This document shows positions 9,406 to 20,789 of a stretch of DNA of 64,000 nucleotides, in pieces. The DNA is from Aaosphaeria pasadenensis (lineage: Eukaryota > Ascomycota > Dothideomycetes > Pleosporales). The stretch spans positions 186,001 through 250,000 of the forward strand of contig JAKLMB010000021.1 of NCBI GenBank assembly GCA_022813625.1, written 5' to 3'. The position numbers were made by a program, and so were the translations under genes. Position 1 is the first letter of the stretch. The number at the start of each line of letters is the position of its first letter. The notes under the pieces are model-generated. The model did no database searches. It saw nothing but the letters and a program-made list of their open reading frames with translations, and had not been told where the DNA came from.

Positions 9406-11427
9406 TCATTCATGATCGACGTCTTCTTGATTGACGTCTTCATGATCGACGTCTTCTTGATTGACGTCTTCATGATCGACGTCTTGTTGATCGACGTCTT
9501 TTTGGTCGGAAATTTCTTGGTCGGATTCTCCTTGACCAGGGTATCCTCTGCCAGGGCTTCGTTTAATCAAACTAAGCGGGCGAAGGACATCATACCTATC
9601 AACGACCTCTACGTGCCTTAACTTGATATTATCCGTTGTCCTTGGGAACCAGTTCGGTGGCGCACGGTCGAGACTGAACTTGTAAGCATCACTCTCTACA
9701 TCATTCCCCATTTGTTGACCCTCTTGATCGGCTCCTTGGGGGTTGGGCTTCCGTCGCTTGCTAGAAGATGCCTCATTGCTTTCGTCGCCATCTTCGATCT
9801 CCTCAAAGTGGCGCTTGTAGTAGGTCTTTTGTCCATTGTTCAATGGATATCCTTTGTGGGCTAACTCCCTTACAGTCTTCGTTGTGCCATTGAGGTCGTC
9901 TTGTCCAATTCCACCCCAATTCCGGATGCTGTGCGCCAAAACGGGTAGTTGTGGCGGGACGATGCGAGACTTGTTGGCTGACATTTTGCCTGGTTTGTCG
10001 GAGACGTGCTTCGTGCGATAGTCAAAGTATCGTCTGGGCTGGCCGTTGGAAATATTGGTTTTGACGTGTTGGTTTCCTCTTTCAAGCATCTTTGTACGCT
10101 TCTTGCTCTTGCCCTTGTTCTGAGGGATGGCTGCTGAGACAGAGCTGTTAGAGCTGGAAGGATCAATGTTCCGGTGTCTGACATCAAGCTCCTCGTCGAA
10201 GTCGTCGTCCGAGTCGTCGCCTCGGTCGTCTTTACTATAGTCCGCGCTATTGCGAACTTCGAGGCGCAAGGTTGGATCATTACGGTCTGACTGATGGCGA
10301 TGAGCGTAGGTGGCGGTGAAAGCACTTATAACGGGATCACAAACTGCCACCGTGTGTGCGTTCCAGCGCCCCACTGTCATTTCAAAATCGAGGAGCCATG
10401 AGGCATCTAGTTTCGACCTGTACATCTGCTCGCATAGTTGTTCAATGAGCGGGCGTTGGATGAACCGAGGCACACAGAGTTGCTGCATGGCATTGTAGAG
10501 GTGGATCTTTTCCTTTAAGGCCTCTGGAATATTGGGCCTGGGAATAGAATCCTCTCCAAAATCTTCGCCATGACGAGCAGATGCTATAGCATCCACCCAC
10601 GGGATTATGCTGTCAGTGATCGGGCGAGCGGAGATGTGGGCAATGAACTTGTCCATCCGAGAATGATATCTCTTTCCTTCTACCAGTGGGTAATACTTTT
10701 CCTCACAAACCATTTCCCCATCCAATTCATGTCTTCTAGGATATTGGACCGGAAGGTGCAAAACCTTGCGGTCCGGATACCATGCAAAGTATTGTCGAGC
10801 CAGTTCCGAGCATTGCATAAGAGCTACCTTGTCCACGCCACTCTCTGGAAGAAGACCTGATCCGGCAAACTCTTGGTCGAAAAGGCGAGGTTTGCACTGG
10901 TTACTGCTTTTTCCGTAGAGACGATAGAGCTTGTGAGTGTCGATTTCGATCCAAACCCGCCCATGATTCTCTGCCTCAACCTCCTCATCCTCCTTCGCTC
11001 CCTCATCTTTCTTGGTCTCCTTGTTCCTTCTCGATACAGATATGTTTCCCCGTGCATCTGTCCACTTTCGCTTTTCTACATTGGTCGCCTCTCGAGATAG
11101 CCTTGCCTTCTTGACCTCAGGCCTTCCAAAACCTGAATCCGCGAACTGGCCTTGATCCTCATAGCGATTATAAACATCGTCAGCTTTATCCTGTGCCTCT
11201 TGTTCGAGGTAGATTTCGTGTCTCAAGAACGCCTCTGATGGTTCTATTGGCTTAAGTTCTGTCTCAGTCTGAGGCTCAAGTTCTGCCTCAGTTTGTGGCT
11301 CAAGTTCTGTCTCGGTTTGTGGCTCAAGTTCTGTCTCAGTTTGGGGCTCAGTGTGGGGTGCTTTTTTGTTGTATCGCGGATTAGCCTTCTTTCGAGCTGG
11401 ATTAACCCGTCGTTCGTCCTCCGCCAT
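9406..11427 (-). CDS. Hypothetical 673-residue protein with repeats at both ends
   Basis: Uninterrupted ORF from ATG 11427. Residues about 25-60 are copies of an 8-residue unit EPQTETEL, and the C-terminal 35 residues are alternating DVDHE/DVNQE pentapeptides. The centre (about 145-400) is globular-looking and rich in aromatic and basic residues (WIEIDTHKLYRLYGK, CSELARQYFAWYPDRK, PRFIQRPLIEQLCEQMY). It resembles lineage-specific leotiomycete hypothetical proteins, but I know no function. Basic clusters (KKRTKMLERG, SSKRRKPN) would suit nuclear import. No signal peptide or membrane segment. Confidence 0.72.
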   Translation of the reverse strand: MAEDERRVNPARKKANPRYNKKAPHTEPQTETELEPQTETELEPQTEAELEPQTETELKPIEPSEAFLRHEIYLEQEAQDKADDVYNRYEDQGQFADSGFGRPEVKKARLSREATNVEKRKWTDARGNISVSRRNKETKKDEGAKEDEEVEAENHGRVWIEIDTHKLYRLYGKSSNQCKPRLFDQEFAGSGLLPESGVDKVALMQCSELARQYFAWYPDRKVLHLPVQYPRRHELDGEMVCEEKYYPLVEGKRYHSRMDKFIAHISARPITDSIIPWVDAIASARHGEDFGEDSIPRPNIPEALKEKIHLYNAMQQLCVPRFIQRPLIEQLCEQMYRSKLDASWLLDFEMTVGRWNAHTVAVCDPVISAFTATYAHRHQSDRNDPTLRLEVRNSADYSKDDRGDDSDDDFDEELDVRHRNIDPSSSNSSVSAAIPQNKGKSKKRTKMLERGNQHVKTNISNGQPRRYFDYRTKHVSDKPGKMSANKSRIVPPQLPVLAHSIRNWGGIGQDDLNGTTKTVRELAHKGYPLNNGQKTYYKRHFEEIEDGDESNEASSSKRRKPNPQGADQEGQQMGNDVESDAYKFSLDRAPPNWFPRTTDNIKLRHVEVVDRYDVLRPLSLIKRSPGRGYPGQGESDQEISDQKDVDQQDVDHEDVNQEDVDHEDVNQEDVDHE
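9413..9500 (-). repeat. 15/30-bp tandem repeat at the 3' end of the 673-residue gene
   Basis: Alternating 15-bp units (GACGTCTTCATGATC and GACGTCTTCTTGATT on the plus strand) form 30-bp higher-order copies. They encode DVDHE/DVNQE pentapeptides up to the stop codon. Copies are nearly identical, so the array is young or homogenised. Confidence 0.8.
11249..11349 (-). repeat. 24-bp tandem repeat encoding EPQTETEL octapeptides
   Basis: About four copies of a 24-bp unit near the N-terminus of the 673-residue protein. Copies differ at single bases (one EAEL variant). Copy-number change preserves the reading frame. Confidence 0.75.
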
Positions 11428-12021
11428 CGTATTATGGTAGTCGTAGTTGTGATAGTAGTAGTTCTGGGTTGTGGCCGAATGAAGACGGCGTGTTCGATGA
11501 TTGTGATTGTGATGATTGGAAATGAAAAGTGAATCTGGGTTTCAACTGTAATACTTCCAAATATGTATTCATCGTTTTCCTGCTCAGGAAGACGTTGCTA
11601 TAGTAAATCGAGGGACAAGGGAAGTACACAATGCGATTGTGGCAGGTGAGTGACAATATTGTTGTCTGCATAAACCCTTTTTGGTGCTCGGAACAAAGAC
11701 ATCCCGGCATAGACCTCGAATAAAGATCTTTGATCTAACGAAAATATCAACAGCTTAATTCTCAATGAACATACTTCAGTACCACCATCTTAATCCAAAA
11801 TTGCAGACTGCTACAACATGTTTGAGTAGAGAGGTCGAGCAGTAGCCCAACCATCGAAGTGGGAATCCGAGGAAAAAGCAATTGGCACAAGACGCACGTA
11901 CAGCACTCAGAAATAGTATCGCCCTAGCTTGCAGCATTATGTGCTATGTAAAATTGATCCTATCTACTATGCAACATCGATGCAAATCAAACATGACTAC
12001 GTACGCCCAAAGGCGATGAAC
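11428..12021. other. Intergenic region, promoter side of the 673-residue gene
   Basis: About 590 bp between the start of one minus-strand gene and the stop of the next. Short ORFs only. Imperfect GTAGT/GATTGTG repeats occur near 11435-11520. Confidence 0.5.
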
Positions 12022-14650
12022 TCACTCATCATCATCAAATAAATCGTCGAAGACCTGGGCACCAGTGCCACCGCATGCTCGTTCCAAAGTAAGGAATGCA
12101 AAATGACCACCAACGACGGGGCGAGCAAAGAAGTATGGATTCGGGAACCCGCCATCGCCTTCCGTATTGTAAAGATCGGTGAAGGCGCGATTGGTAGAGG
12201 TTTCGTTCAGCCATAACGCTACACGGTCGAGGATCTCCGAGCGGACGCTCTTCGAAGCGACGGCAGCAGCCTCGAACTCCCAATCGGACTTTGTGTATAA
12301 ATGGCGCGAGTCAAGGGGAAGGCCATATTTTTGCATGACTGCCGAGTACCACTTGGACTGGATCTTATAAATGTGGGAAGGGATGAAGTTTTCTGTGATG
12401 GGGCTACGGCCATTCGATCCTTTCGCAGGCAACAAAGGCTTCTGGTCGCGTTGACCTCCAGCAGCAAAAGCTTCGGTGTTGTTCGTAATGTCGGGGTGAA
12501 AGCACAACAACGCATCCGCATAGAGGGAGTAAAGCGTCGTCCAACTTCCATACCAATCATATGCCAGCTTGGCATGGGTACCATCGCGGGAAATTCCATA
12601 CTCTTCCCACTTCTTCACGTAGGTCTCAGAAATGTTCCGGTATTCCTCAGCGTCGCCGGTTCGGTCGAGTAGGTCGGCCATTTCGCTGAAAGCTTTGATG
12701 CCAATGATACCTTTCAGGGCCAGGTTGGTCTGGAGGGCAAGCCATCCAGCAAAGTCATCGGTACAAACTATTCGGATTTAGATTTGGGAACACATTCGAA
12801 AACCAATTGGACACTTACGCTGGTTGTGGGGCTCAAGACTAAATTCGACCAAGTAGCCGGTCCACTGCTTCCACAATCCATAGCTACCCTGCAACCATTT
12901 CTTAGCTTGCTTCACACCCTTAGCACTACCACCCCAGGTATCGTCAATATGCTCAATGCCATTGTGCGCTCCAAGATTAGTCAATGGGAATGCCTTCTCG
13001 CTTTGTGTGCTGAAGTCCTCGGTGTCGCCAATTGTCGACCAAATTGACTGAGCCTCGGCGTCGGTGTTGTAGCTCATGGAATTGATGAGTGCCAAACCCA
13101 TGATCAACATGTCGCCACACTCCTCCACTGGCATGTATTCATCTCTTCCGTCAGCATGACCTGTAAGGTTGGGGAAATGTGCTCCGAGGTCGTGCATGGA
13201 GTACTTGTTCGGGTATTGTCCGCTGAGTTGATGTTCCAGGAGAGGCTCAAGCAGATAAGCCGCCCATCGTGGACTAGTGTAGAGGAAGAACGGGAAAGCT
13301 GGGAAGATGACGTCTACGGTCTGGCAATTCCCGTTCGAAGAAATCTCCTTCAAGAAAAGGAGTGGGTTCTCGGGGGTACCGGAGAAACTAGTTGCTCCCA
13401 TAGCTTGACGTGCAGAGAGAGCGACTATATCCACGTAGTTAGAAGAGCCCGATTTATATGCATCAATGTAGAGCTGCTCAGAGTAATTCCGCGCCAAAGC
13501 ATTTGCGTTCTCGAAATCACCGTAGTGGAATGTTAGAAGTTGACTCTCCTGTGGAAACCAAGACTTCCAAAGCGGCTTCATGTACGTTAAGCCTCGGGCT
13601 GAAGCAAATTGTACAATTGGGTCCTGAATGTGGGCAATGGTGAACAATACGCTGCCCCTCTGTGACTCGTTCGATGCGCTCGATTTCGCGCCTAGCTTGA
13701 ATGCCTTCGAAAATGCGAAGACAGGCTCTTCGTCCATAATTTTGCGGAAATTTTCATCGTTCACGTTCTGCAATGTTCCTGTGCGAGCGAATCGCTGGCG
13801 CAGCAATGCCGAAGTACCGGACTCATGGCGGACGTCCGAAGGCGCAGTGAAGTGTAGCTGACCCCATTCGGCCTGGTCATGAGTCTCGGTGAAGAGAAGC
13901 TCTGACTCCCTTTGGACTTTCCATGTTTTCAGTCCCTTCGTTGTCCGGCCACCCTCTTGCTGATCGAAACTCCATTCAATGACGCTTTCCCGATCACCAC
14001 TAACCCATTGTCCATTGACATCGACATATATGTTCACATCTACTGATCCCTCCACGTAAATCGCCAAATATGATGCGGGGATAGATTGTCGGAGAGTCGA
14101 TGTGGGCGTAACGGGGGAAAGGAAGGAGAGTGTGATTTGGAGGTTATCGGCGCTCGATGAAGCTTCGCGGGAAGAAAGCGAATATGTGAGATTTGTTGTT
14201 GATGCATCGTACTTTGCGCCTATATAATTGGGAAACAACACCTCAAACCTACCGGTAGTTGTTGTTAGTAAGACAACAGCGTCGACGTCGCCCGGGAGAG
14301 TGGGACCTACTCTTCGGCATCGTCATCGAGGGAGTCGTGGGGCCTGCCCAGCAGCGGGAATACTTGTTTGGAATCTGGAAGAGACGCTAAGACAGCGAAA
14401 CCAACCTACGGGTCATCATGTGAGCAACGACAATCGCAAAAGACTTCGAGTAGTCGCAGATTCGGCATACCTCGGCACCTTCCCAGAAGAAGGGCCACTT
14501 CTCCCATGGGTCATCTCGAGCATGCAACCATGTACTCAAATATGGGTTTCGGACTACGAGGGGAAGCACAGGCGGCTCAAGAGTGGAAGCAATCGCAAAG
14601 CTATTCAGGAGCGCTGAAGAAGCGGCGGTTACGAGGCCCAGCGAACGCAT
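12022..14650 (-). CDS. gtaA: Secreted glutaminase A (GtaA-type)
   Basis: Four exons: 14650-14471, 14405-14311, 14248-12819 and 12767-12022, with introns of 65, 62 (branch TTACTAAC) and 51 bp; 816 residues. The N-terminus is a signal peptide (hydrophobic stretch through about residue 22, LVTAASSALLNSFAIAS). Next comes LPLVVRNPYLSTWL, typical of DUF4964/5127 proteins. The body matches the fungal GtaA layout: SFLSPVTPTSTLRQSIP, DVRHESGTSALLRQRF, EECGDMLIMGLAL, DDTWGG, then the six-hairpin-like C-terminal region with LCTDDFAGW and LAYDWYGSWTTLY. The family hydrolyses glutamine to glutamate outside the cell. Choosing GTAGGT/TAG for intron 2 removes an in-frame TAG and restores EFEVLFPNYIGA, so that splice is well supported. 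Length is at the long end of the family. Confidence 0.88.
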
Positions 14651-15362
14651 TGCGTCAGAGGGTTGGGGTCCAAGCACAGCTCAAACGAGAGAATGTAGGG
14701 AGTAGACTGCGTGAAATATGTATAGACAGGTAGAAGTGATACAAAGACTCACTGCGGAGCACTACCCTTCCAGTGACACACAACGTACAAGATGCGACAC
14801 AAAGGTGGAGGGGAGGTTGTTAGAGTGAGGTCGTGATGTTGTGAGGTTACGAGGTTGGGAGGGATGGAGGGAGGGTCAGGCGGGTCAAGTCATCCCGTCA
14901 TGCCATTCGTCACTTCGCGTCCGGGGTAAGCTTGGAAGCTTGGAGCTTGGAGCTATGGGGAGCTACTTGTAGTTACACGCTAAACACATTGGCGAATTGC
15001 GGGGTGGCAGCCAATCATATGCCTACCGTGCCTTGCATGGTTATGTCCTTGGGGTATATAGAACTCATTAACTGGTTGCCATTGACAACTACAACTACTC
15101 CGTACAATCCATCCGCATCCTCGTAAAATCAAGTACACAATGAGAGTACAGGATGGCCAAATTCTACGGTTCAAGCATGCGTAACATGCGTATTCCCGTC
15201 ACCCATGTGAGGACCTTGCCCGTGCAACGAAGCTCAAAACACAACGAAAAGCTCCTCGGTGGAATCACTTGATTTACCGTGCCAATCTTCGGTTCAATAC
15301 ATGATAGGATCGAAATCCCGCATCTTCCAGTACCCGTGCGGCTGGATACTTGCAGTGCGACA
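14651..15362. other. Intergenic region upstream of the glutaminase gene
   Basis: About 710 bp. It has G-rich simple sequence (14800-14880, GAGGTT/GGGAGG motifs) and a repeated AGCTTGGA near 14930-14950. No gene recognised; presumably the gtaA promoter and the neighbour's 3' UTR. Confidence 0.5.
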
Positions 15363-16740
15363 TCAGCGTGTCATGCTTCGGGACGTAGCACGTTTGTCCT
15401 GTCTGTCGGTACTGGATCCCCTACGCATCCAACGACCTGTTGCAGCTGCCATAGCTGTCATGGTACAGACGAAAGACGATATTGTGGAAGAGGTTGATGT
15501 GGTTGGAGTCTCAACCACAATTGGTCTTTCCTCAATGGATTCCTCTCGATATGCTGGATCCATTATTGATTTCTTTCTGGGAGAGGCCGGATGGGGAATA
15601 TAAGCTGTAGATAGTGGACGATCGTTCTTTCGTGGTATGGATGGAAGGGGACGAGACGGAGGTCGTGGTGGTTCCAGCCTCAAAGGAGGTGGCATAGGAA
15701 GTTGGAATGGTAGAATACTGTACGGCTGCTTGCTTGTGCTCCCATCATTGCCAATGTCGTGTCTGACCGTGTCATGTTCTGGTGCATGACCACCTGAGCT
15801 CAGACAATCCAAAGTCTTGTCGTCTTGATGTATCACCCCAGCTGCAGCATCTCCGACCCGTCCAGAGGGCACGACTCTGCTTTCCATCATTCCTTCTTCG
15901 CCAAGCTCGGTCCCTGGCTCAATCACTGGCAGCTCGGCCTCTGTATCATCGTCTTTCTTTCGGTCTCCGCGATACCCGAAGACGTCAATATTCTGCAATT
16001 GTTCCCATGTGCGGTAATAGAAACGGAACCTTGTAAAAGGCGTATCGATAGGGTCTATCAAAGCAAATTTGTAGTACCGTTTCGGCTGGCTTCCTCCGGC
16101 GCGACCCGCATGGATAAGACTAAGATAATCAGCGTGCTTCTTGATAGGAAATACAGGTCACTTACTCTATGCCACGTTTGAACACGGGATGTGGTGTCTT
16201 CGTGTACTCTTGCAGCTCCCTCGCAACCCTCTGTCGCCCACTTGCGCGGTAAATTCGGACCTCTATGAATGCATCAGGGTCGAACACGTCCGCTACATCA
16301 TTCCAAATTTTGCCTTGTTCAGGTGGCGTGAAGAATAATGCTCTCTTCTCCGCTCGTCCTTCATTACCACCTCCCTCTTTACTCTTGTAAAGTCCGAACA
16401 TTGTCTTTCCCCTCCATTTCTCCTCTTTCCCCGCAGACCAGGTCACAATGTGAGCGCCGTTGATGAACAACTTGAACACAAACAGCTGCTCATCAGGGAC
16501 CGGCGGTTCGATGTGATAGCTGATCCAGAACTGGCTTCCCGGTAAAACGGGGACGTAAACGCTGCACGTAGAGGCTTCTTCGTCGACGAGGGCGGGTGCG
16601 CGAGCTGTAATACCTCTCTCGTCGTAGTATGACTGAGGCCGTGGAAAATACTCAGGTATGACTTCGATGTCGAATTGCGAGTGTAGCTCAACGATGATGT
16701 TGCGAAAGGTCGGCATCGCGGTTCGTCGTTTGTCTGACAA
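15363..16740 (-). CDS. DUF7918-like fungal protein
   Basis: Two exons, 16740-16166 and 16119-15363 (46-bp intron GTAAGT...CTTAG); 443 residues. The N-terminal 200 residues (PTFRNIIVELHSQFDIEVIPEY, GSQFWISYHI, FVFKLFINGAHIVTWSAG, GKTMFGLY) have the pattern I associate with the fungal DUF7918 family, whose function is unknown. After the splice the domain continues (FRFYYRTWEQL) and then gives way to a Pro/Ser-rich tail with basic clusters. No signal peptide or membrane helix. The DUF assignment is from memory of the pattern. Confidence 0.7.
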
Positions 16741-17429
16741 GTGAGTGTGCGAGGTAACAATTGTAGAAGTGAGAAAGTTGCGCCTGCCTCAAACACCAAA
16801 CAATATCACCCCAGGTTACGCTAAACTCAAGAAATCCCACTTCTTTATTTCTCCGACCGAAAGATGTATCGTCAACATTTTTGGAAACATGAAAACTGTT
16901 CCCGTAGCTTCCTATCTCCTTCAGCCATCCCGATTTTTGTAAGACTAAACAAAGAATCCTATCCAAATTCTTGTTGAAAAACAAAGAGCATACTATCTTA
17001 ATCTACATTTCATCGCAGTTACATGAGAGACGCTTGGTTGCTTACTACTACTTCTCGATGTACTCTAGCTGAATACCGTGTCCAGTGGGCAGTGGATATT
17101 GAGGTCCGTCCTTCTCAACGACAAAGACGGTGTCTAGCGCTCAAACTTCTTTTGCGAAACTCGCTTTTTCCTATGGACCACTTATACGTAGCCCTGGAGG
17201 CCCCCAAATAATTATTAACACAAGGGAGTTTTGCTATATAAGTTCAGTATATGAAGGTAATTAAGATGTTTAGATTGAGCTGATACCAATCTGTGCACCT
17301 AGTAATTCTAAGATTAAAGTCTGTATATTAAAGGAGCTTATTTCTCACTTCGACAAATTTCGCAAAAGTAAAGCGATCTAGCCTAAGTCCTATCATGTTT
17401 GTTGCTATAACCTTAAGAAATTTTGCTTG
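16741..17429. other. Intergenic region between DUF7918-like and P450 genes
   Basis: About 690 bp with only short ORFs; A+T-rich from 17200 to 17400. It marks the left border of the accessory island. Confidence 0.5.
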
Positions 17430-19111
17430 TTACTTGCCCTTTTTAAGAGCGACTCTACATAGAAAACTTCCACGTAGCTCTCCAATGCCCGAGCTTTCAA
17501 CTCGTACAGGGCGGCCTGGGCTGATTGTTTCGAAATCGAACCTGTTGAGCAGGGTCGTCACTGTCTTCCAGAGATTCGTCAAACCCAGGTTCCTCCCAAT
17601 GCACATTCGATGGCCGATGCTGAACGGAATCAAGCTCTGCAGCATTGCCTTTCCTTCCAGACCCATGAAGCGGTCGGGGACGAAGGCTTCATCGTCAATG
17701 CCCCAGATATCGGGGTTATGGTGGAGAGCATGGTTGGATATGGCGACGTGGGTCTGCGGAAAGATTAGCATGGATAGTAGCAATGAAGGGTATGAGGGGG
17801 TTCATGCCCCAGTTGGAATTGTTTGACCATCAATGACCGCCCCAGCAGGATCGCTCACACTTCTCCACAGGCACATATTGAAGACCGGCGTTATGCGGAA
17901 GTTCTCTTGCACACAAGAACGCGTGTAATCAAGCGAGGCCTCGAGGCCGGCTATGGGATATGCGATCTTGTCTTCGGGCAGGTCGCCCAGAACATCTTTG
18001 ATCTCCTGTTCAACTTTTGCCAGGGTCTTGGGATTATGTAGCAGGTGCCAGAACAAGAGAACCGTTGTGCCAGCTGTCGAATGTGATCCCGCAACTCTAC
18101 AAAGGCCGATATAAGCATGCATCAGGTGCACTGACGTTCATTGAGTGCAACTTACAGCATGGCAAATGCCTCAGATTTGATCTCGTCATCATTGAGTTTC
18201 ATTCCCGTCTTCGGATCAGTCGCACTCAGAAGGTGCTGCATCATGTCCAATCGCGATTCTCCTTGCATTGATCTTTTGGACTCCACGCAATCAGAGCAGG
18301 TTTGCTTTAGCTTGGCCCTACTCTGAATCAGGCGACGCATCCACGGTACTGGCGACCAGTTGGCAGCCGCCTTAAGAAGACCTTGACATGGTAGCGATCC
18401 GATGATGCCAGCGAGAAGAAGGTGGTCGTTGATGGCGTTGATCTCGGGTACGGTGTCGGCCGACTGCGCTTCGAAGGGGCGACCAAAGGCCACCTCCCCT
18501 AGAATATCTAGAACATAGAAAGAAATAACCTCTTTAAGATCAAAGATCTCATGCGTTTTAGCGAAACGCTTCAGCTTTTGGATGAGGATTTCTATCTGAA
18601 TCTCGATGATAGACTCCATCTTCTGAATTGAGGCCTGCGAAAAACCATGAGATAGCTGGCGCCGCCGCGATGAATGGATCTGCATGCGAGTGAGCCTTGA
18701 CTTCCAAACTTACAGAGTCGGGCCATTGGTACGCACATCTTCATCCCTACCACCAAACAGATTCGGCCGAAAGGCTGTGAAAGCGTCGTAAAAATCAGTT
18801 TTAGGCATTTTTCTACCACTTTTGTAGATCGGAGCGACGGCCTGAGCGTTCCAAAAATGAAGATGATTGGGGCCGATACGCACAATAGGTCCATGCCTGC
18901 GATGTGCCTGAAGGATCTCCTCGTGGAGGTCCAGGCAGTAGATGTGGTACGCCCTCCAGAGACCAGAAAGCGACGCCAGCGCTGGACCAGGGTACTTCGC
19001 TAGAGGATGAAAGCATCTTTGATAGATAATATATCCTGTTCCAATACAAAAGACAAGAGAGAAGGTAATGAGCGACGAGTGAGGTAGCAAAGTTCCGACT
19101 ATGAGTGTCAT
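17430..19111 (-). CDS. Cytochrome P450 monooxygenase
   Basis: Four exons: 19111-18737, 18679-18156, 18096-17808 and 17753-17430 (introns 57, 59, 54 bp); 503 residues, the usual size. An N-terminal membrane anchor (about 12-32) is followed by the Pro-rich hinge KYPGPALASL. The I-helix is AGSHSTAGTT (about 302-311), with His where many P450s have Asp/Glu; AGSH-type helices occur in other fungal P450s. E364-R367 is the ExxR pair, and FSIGHRMCIG holds the heme-ligating cysteine, C447. Intron 1 uses GTGCGT. Intron 3 appears to start with GC (GG|GCATGA), since no GT donor restores IPTGTHVAISN. It probably oxidises a small molecule at the ER membrane. The hydrolase gene diverges 531 bp away and a pathway-type regulator follows, suggesting a biosynthetic or catabolic cluster. 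Confidence 0.92.
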
Positions 19112-19642
19112 GTTCGTTCGACAAAGTGTTCTCGGGCGATACTTTTCTTATTGCACAATAGTACGCATAGATGCTAATTGATATATAATGCGGACTGGGC
19201 CACTGTTAAGATCCGATGTGGGCTCCCGACGGCGTGAAAAGGTGGGGAAGGGGGTTGGAGGGGGTTTTCCGCGAACTTAGCACCTAGCTTTAGTTGAAGA
19301 CCTGAGTATGATTTCGTATACCGCTCAAATCTCGGCGCTCGGCCTCCCGAGGTATGTTAAAGAACTCCTCGCCTGAAGTATTCATAGCTGAACAATATGG
19401 ATTGGTCAGATCCACCGGAATTTGGAGTGCGTGGAAATTCACAGCCGGGTTAACTGTGGATCGCCTGCCACGATGTCTCGTTGTAGGCAGTCTATATCTG
19501 GGTCTCGGGGGGAGGACCTTTTCGCCCCAATTTGACTAAGCAATTGAAGCGCTGATCTCTTCATAAATCTCGCTCCCAGATCATCATGCTTTGCCCTCTC
19601 AGGTGAATTGGTAAGTGGCATAATATCTTGAGAACGTTCATA
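19112..19642. promoter_or_regulatory. Shared divergent promoter of P450 and hydrolase
   Basis: 531 bp between two divergent start codons. No operator can be assigned with confidence. The divergent layout suggests co-regulation, possibly by the C2H2/Zn2Cys6 regulator encoded at 20.8-23.1 kb (inference). Confidence 0.4.
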
Positions 19643-20689
19643 ATGTCGCCAGCAACCATATCCACACATGTCTACAAAACAGTGGGCGATCTGAATCTTA
19701 CTGTCGACCTACATGCTCCGCCAAACTTCAATAGTGACACTGGCATGGTTCTTGTTCACTTCCATGGTGGATATCTTGTACGTTATTTCGCCTTGCAGAC
19801 ATTGGACAGATGCGAAGACCTATCACTGACACTTGGGCAGCTTCTTGGTGAAAAGACCACCTTCATGCCTCACTGGCTCATCAATGCTTGTCACCAGCGG
19901 GGATGGGCTTTCGCCACACCTTCCTACCGTCTTCTACCCGAGGCTTCAGGCACTGATGTTGTTCAAGACGCCTTCGACGCCGTTGTCTGGATTGGGAACA
20001 ACATTGCTAAGTCCGGTCGCATGTTTCTTGCTGGCTCCAGCGCCGGCGGTTATCTTGCCCTCGCCGCTGCGGCACACCCCAACGTGCCTCCCATCACGGC
20101 ACTACTCTTGATGTACGGCATGCTCGATCCCACGGCACCGCGGTATGTCAAGCCGGGCCAAGCCTTCATCAAGCCCATTGACGCTCTCGACACGGTCGTT
20201 GCGGACCTGCACAAAGCGCAAGCGCAGTCGCAACCGCTGGATAGCTACGCTTTTCCAGCAGACCCAATGAAGGACAGGAGGTATACTTGGGTTCGGGCAC
20301 TACATGAAGGGGCACTGTACATGGAGATATTGACTGGTGTCCATGGCCTCGCGAAACAAGTTTATGATAAGGGCAGCGACGTAATCCCGGCACAGTTTCG
20401 GCCACTGTTCCCGGCAACCTTTGGGCTGAGGGCTGGTTTACCTCCCACGGTCCTGCTTCATGGAGAAGACGATACCGCTGTGAATGTCCAGCTAAGTCGG
20501 ACGCTGGCATACAAGCTCCAAGAGCTAGATAATAAGGTGCTCCTAGAAGTAGTGCCGGACCAAGGCCATGGTTTTGACGTTCGGGGAGTTCCTTCCGATG
20601 TGGACATTGCTCGTGATAGCTCACATGCCTTTTATTCAAGTCTCAATAAAGCAGTCAAATTCTTAGACGAAGCCGCTTGGGCTGGGTAA
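19643..20689 (+). CDS. Alpha/beta hydrolase (esterase/lipase type)
   Basis: ATG 19643 is chosen; the longer frame has no earlier ATG. A 63-bp intron at 19778-19840 (GTACGT, CTGAC branch, CAG) is in phase 0 and has no stop, so the unspliced frame is also open. Spliced, the protein has 327 residues and reads HFHGGYLLLGEK, the oxyanion-hole region of hormone-sensitive-lipase-like hydrolases. The nucleophile lies in GSSAGG (about S112), the acid in LHGEDDTAV and the His in DQGHGFDV. No signal peptide, so probably cytosolic. The likely substrate is a small ester or lactone linked to the divergent P450, but this is inferred from position only. Confidence 0.88.
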   Translation: MSPATISTHVYKTVGDLNLTVDLHAPPNFNSDTGMVLVHFHGGYLVRYFALQTLDRCEDLSLTLGQLLGEKTTFMPHWLINACHQRGWAFATPSYRLLPEASGTDVVQDAFDAVVWIGNNIAKSGRMFLAGSSAGGYLALAAAAHPNVPPITALLLMYGMLDPTAPRYVKPGQAFIKPIDALDTVVADLHKAQAQSQPLDSYAFPADPMKDRRYTWVRALHEGALYMEILTGVHGLAKQVYDKGSDVIPAQFRPLFPATFGLRAGLPPTVLLHGEDDTAVNVQLSRTLAYKLQELDNKVLLEVVPDQGHGFDVRGVPSDVDIARDSSHAFYSSLNKAVKFLDEAAWAG

Positions 20690-20789
20690 AGCTTCGGGCT
20701 GGACAAATTTATAGCTCAGGGGCTTTGGAAGGATTTGGCAAAGTAATGCTAGAGCCGAAGATGGATATATTTCGTTGCAATTGTATTGT

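Noticed and set aside
14311..14330. In-frame stop in the glutaminase gene (SLDDDAEE then TAG)
   Set aside because: Removed by the GTAGGT...TACTAAC...TAG intron at 14249-14310, which restores family sequence.
18735..18741. GT donors at other positions for P450 intron 1, and an apparent frameshift
   Set aside because: Donor GTGCGT at 18736 gives a clean phase-0 join (RDEDIHSSRRRQ), so no frameshift is needed.
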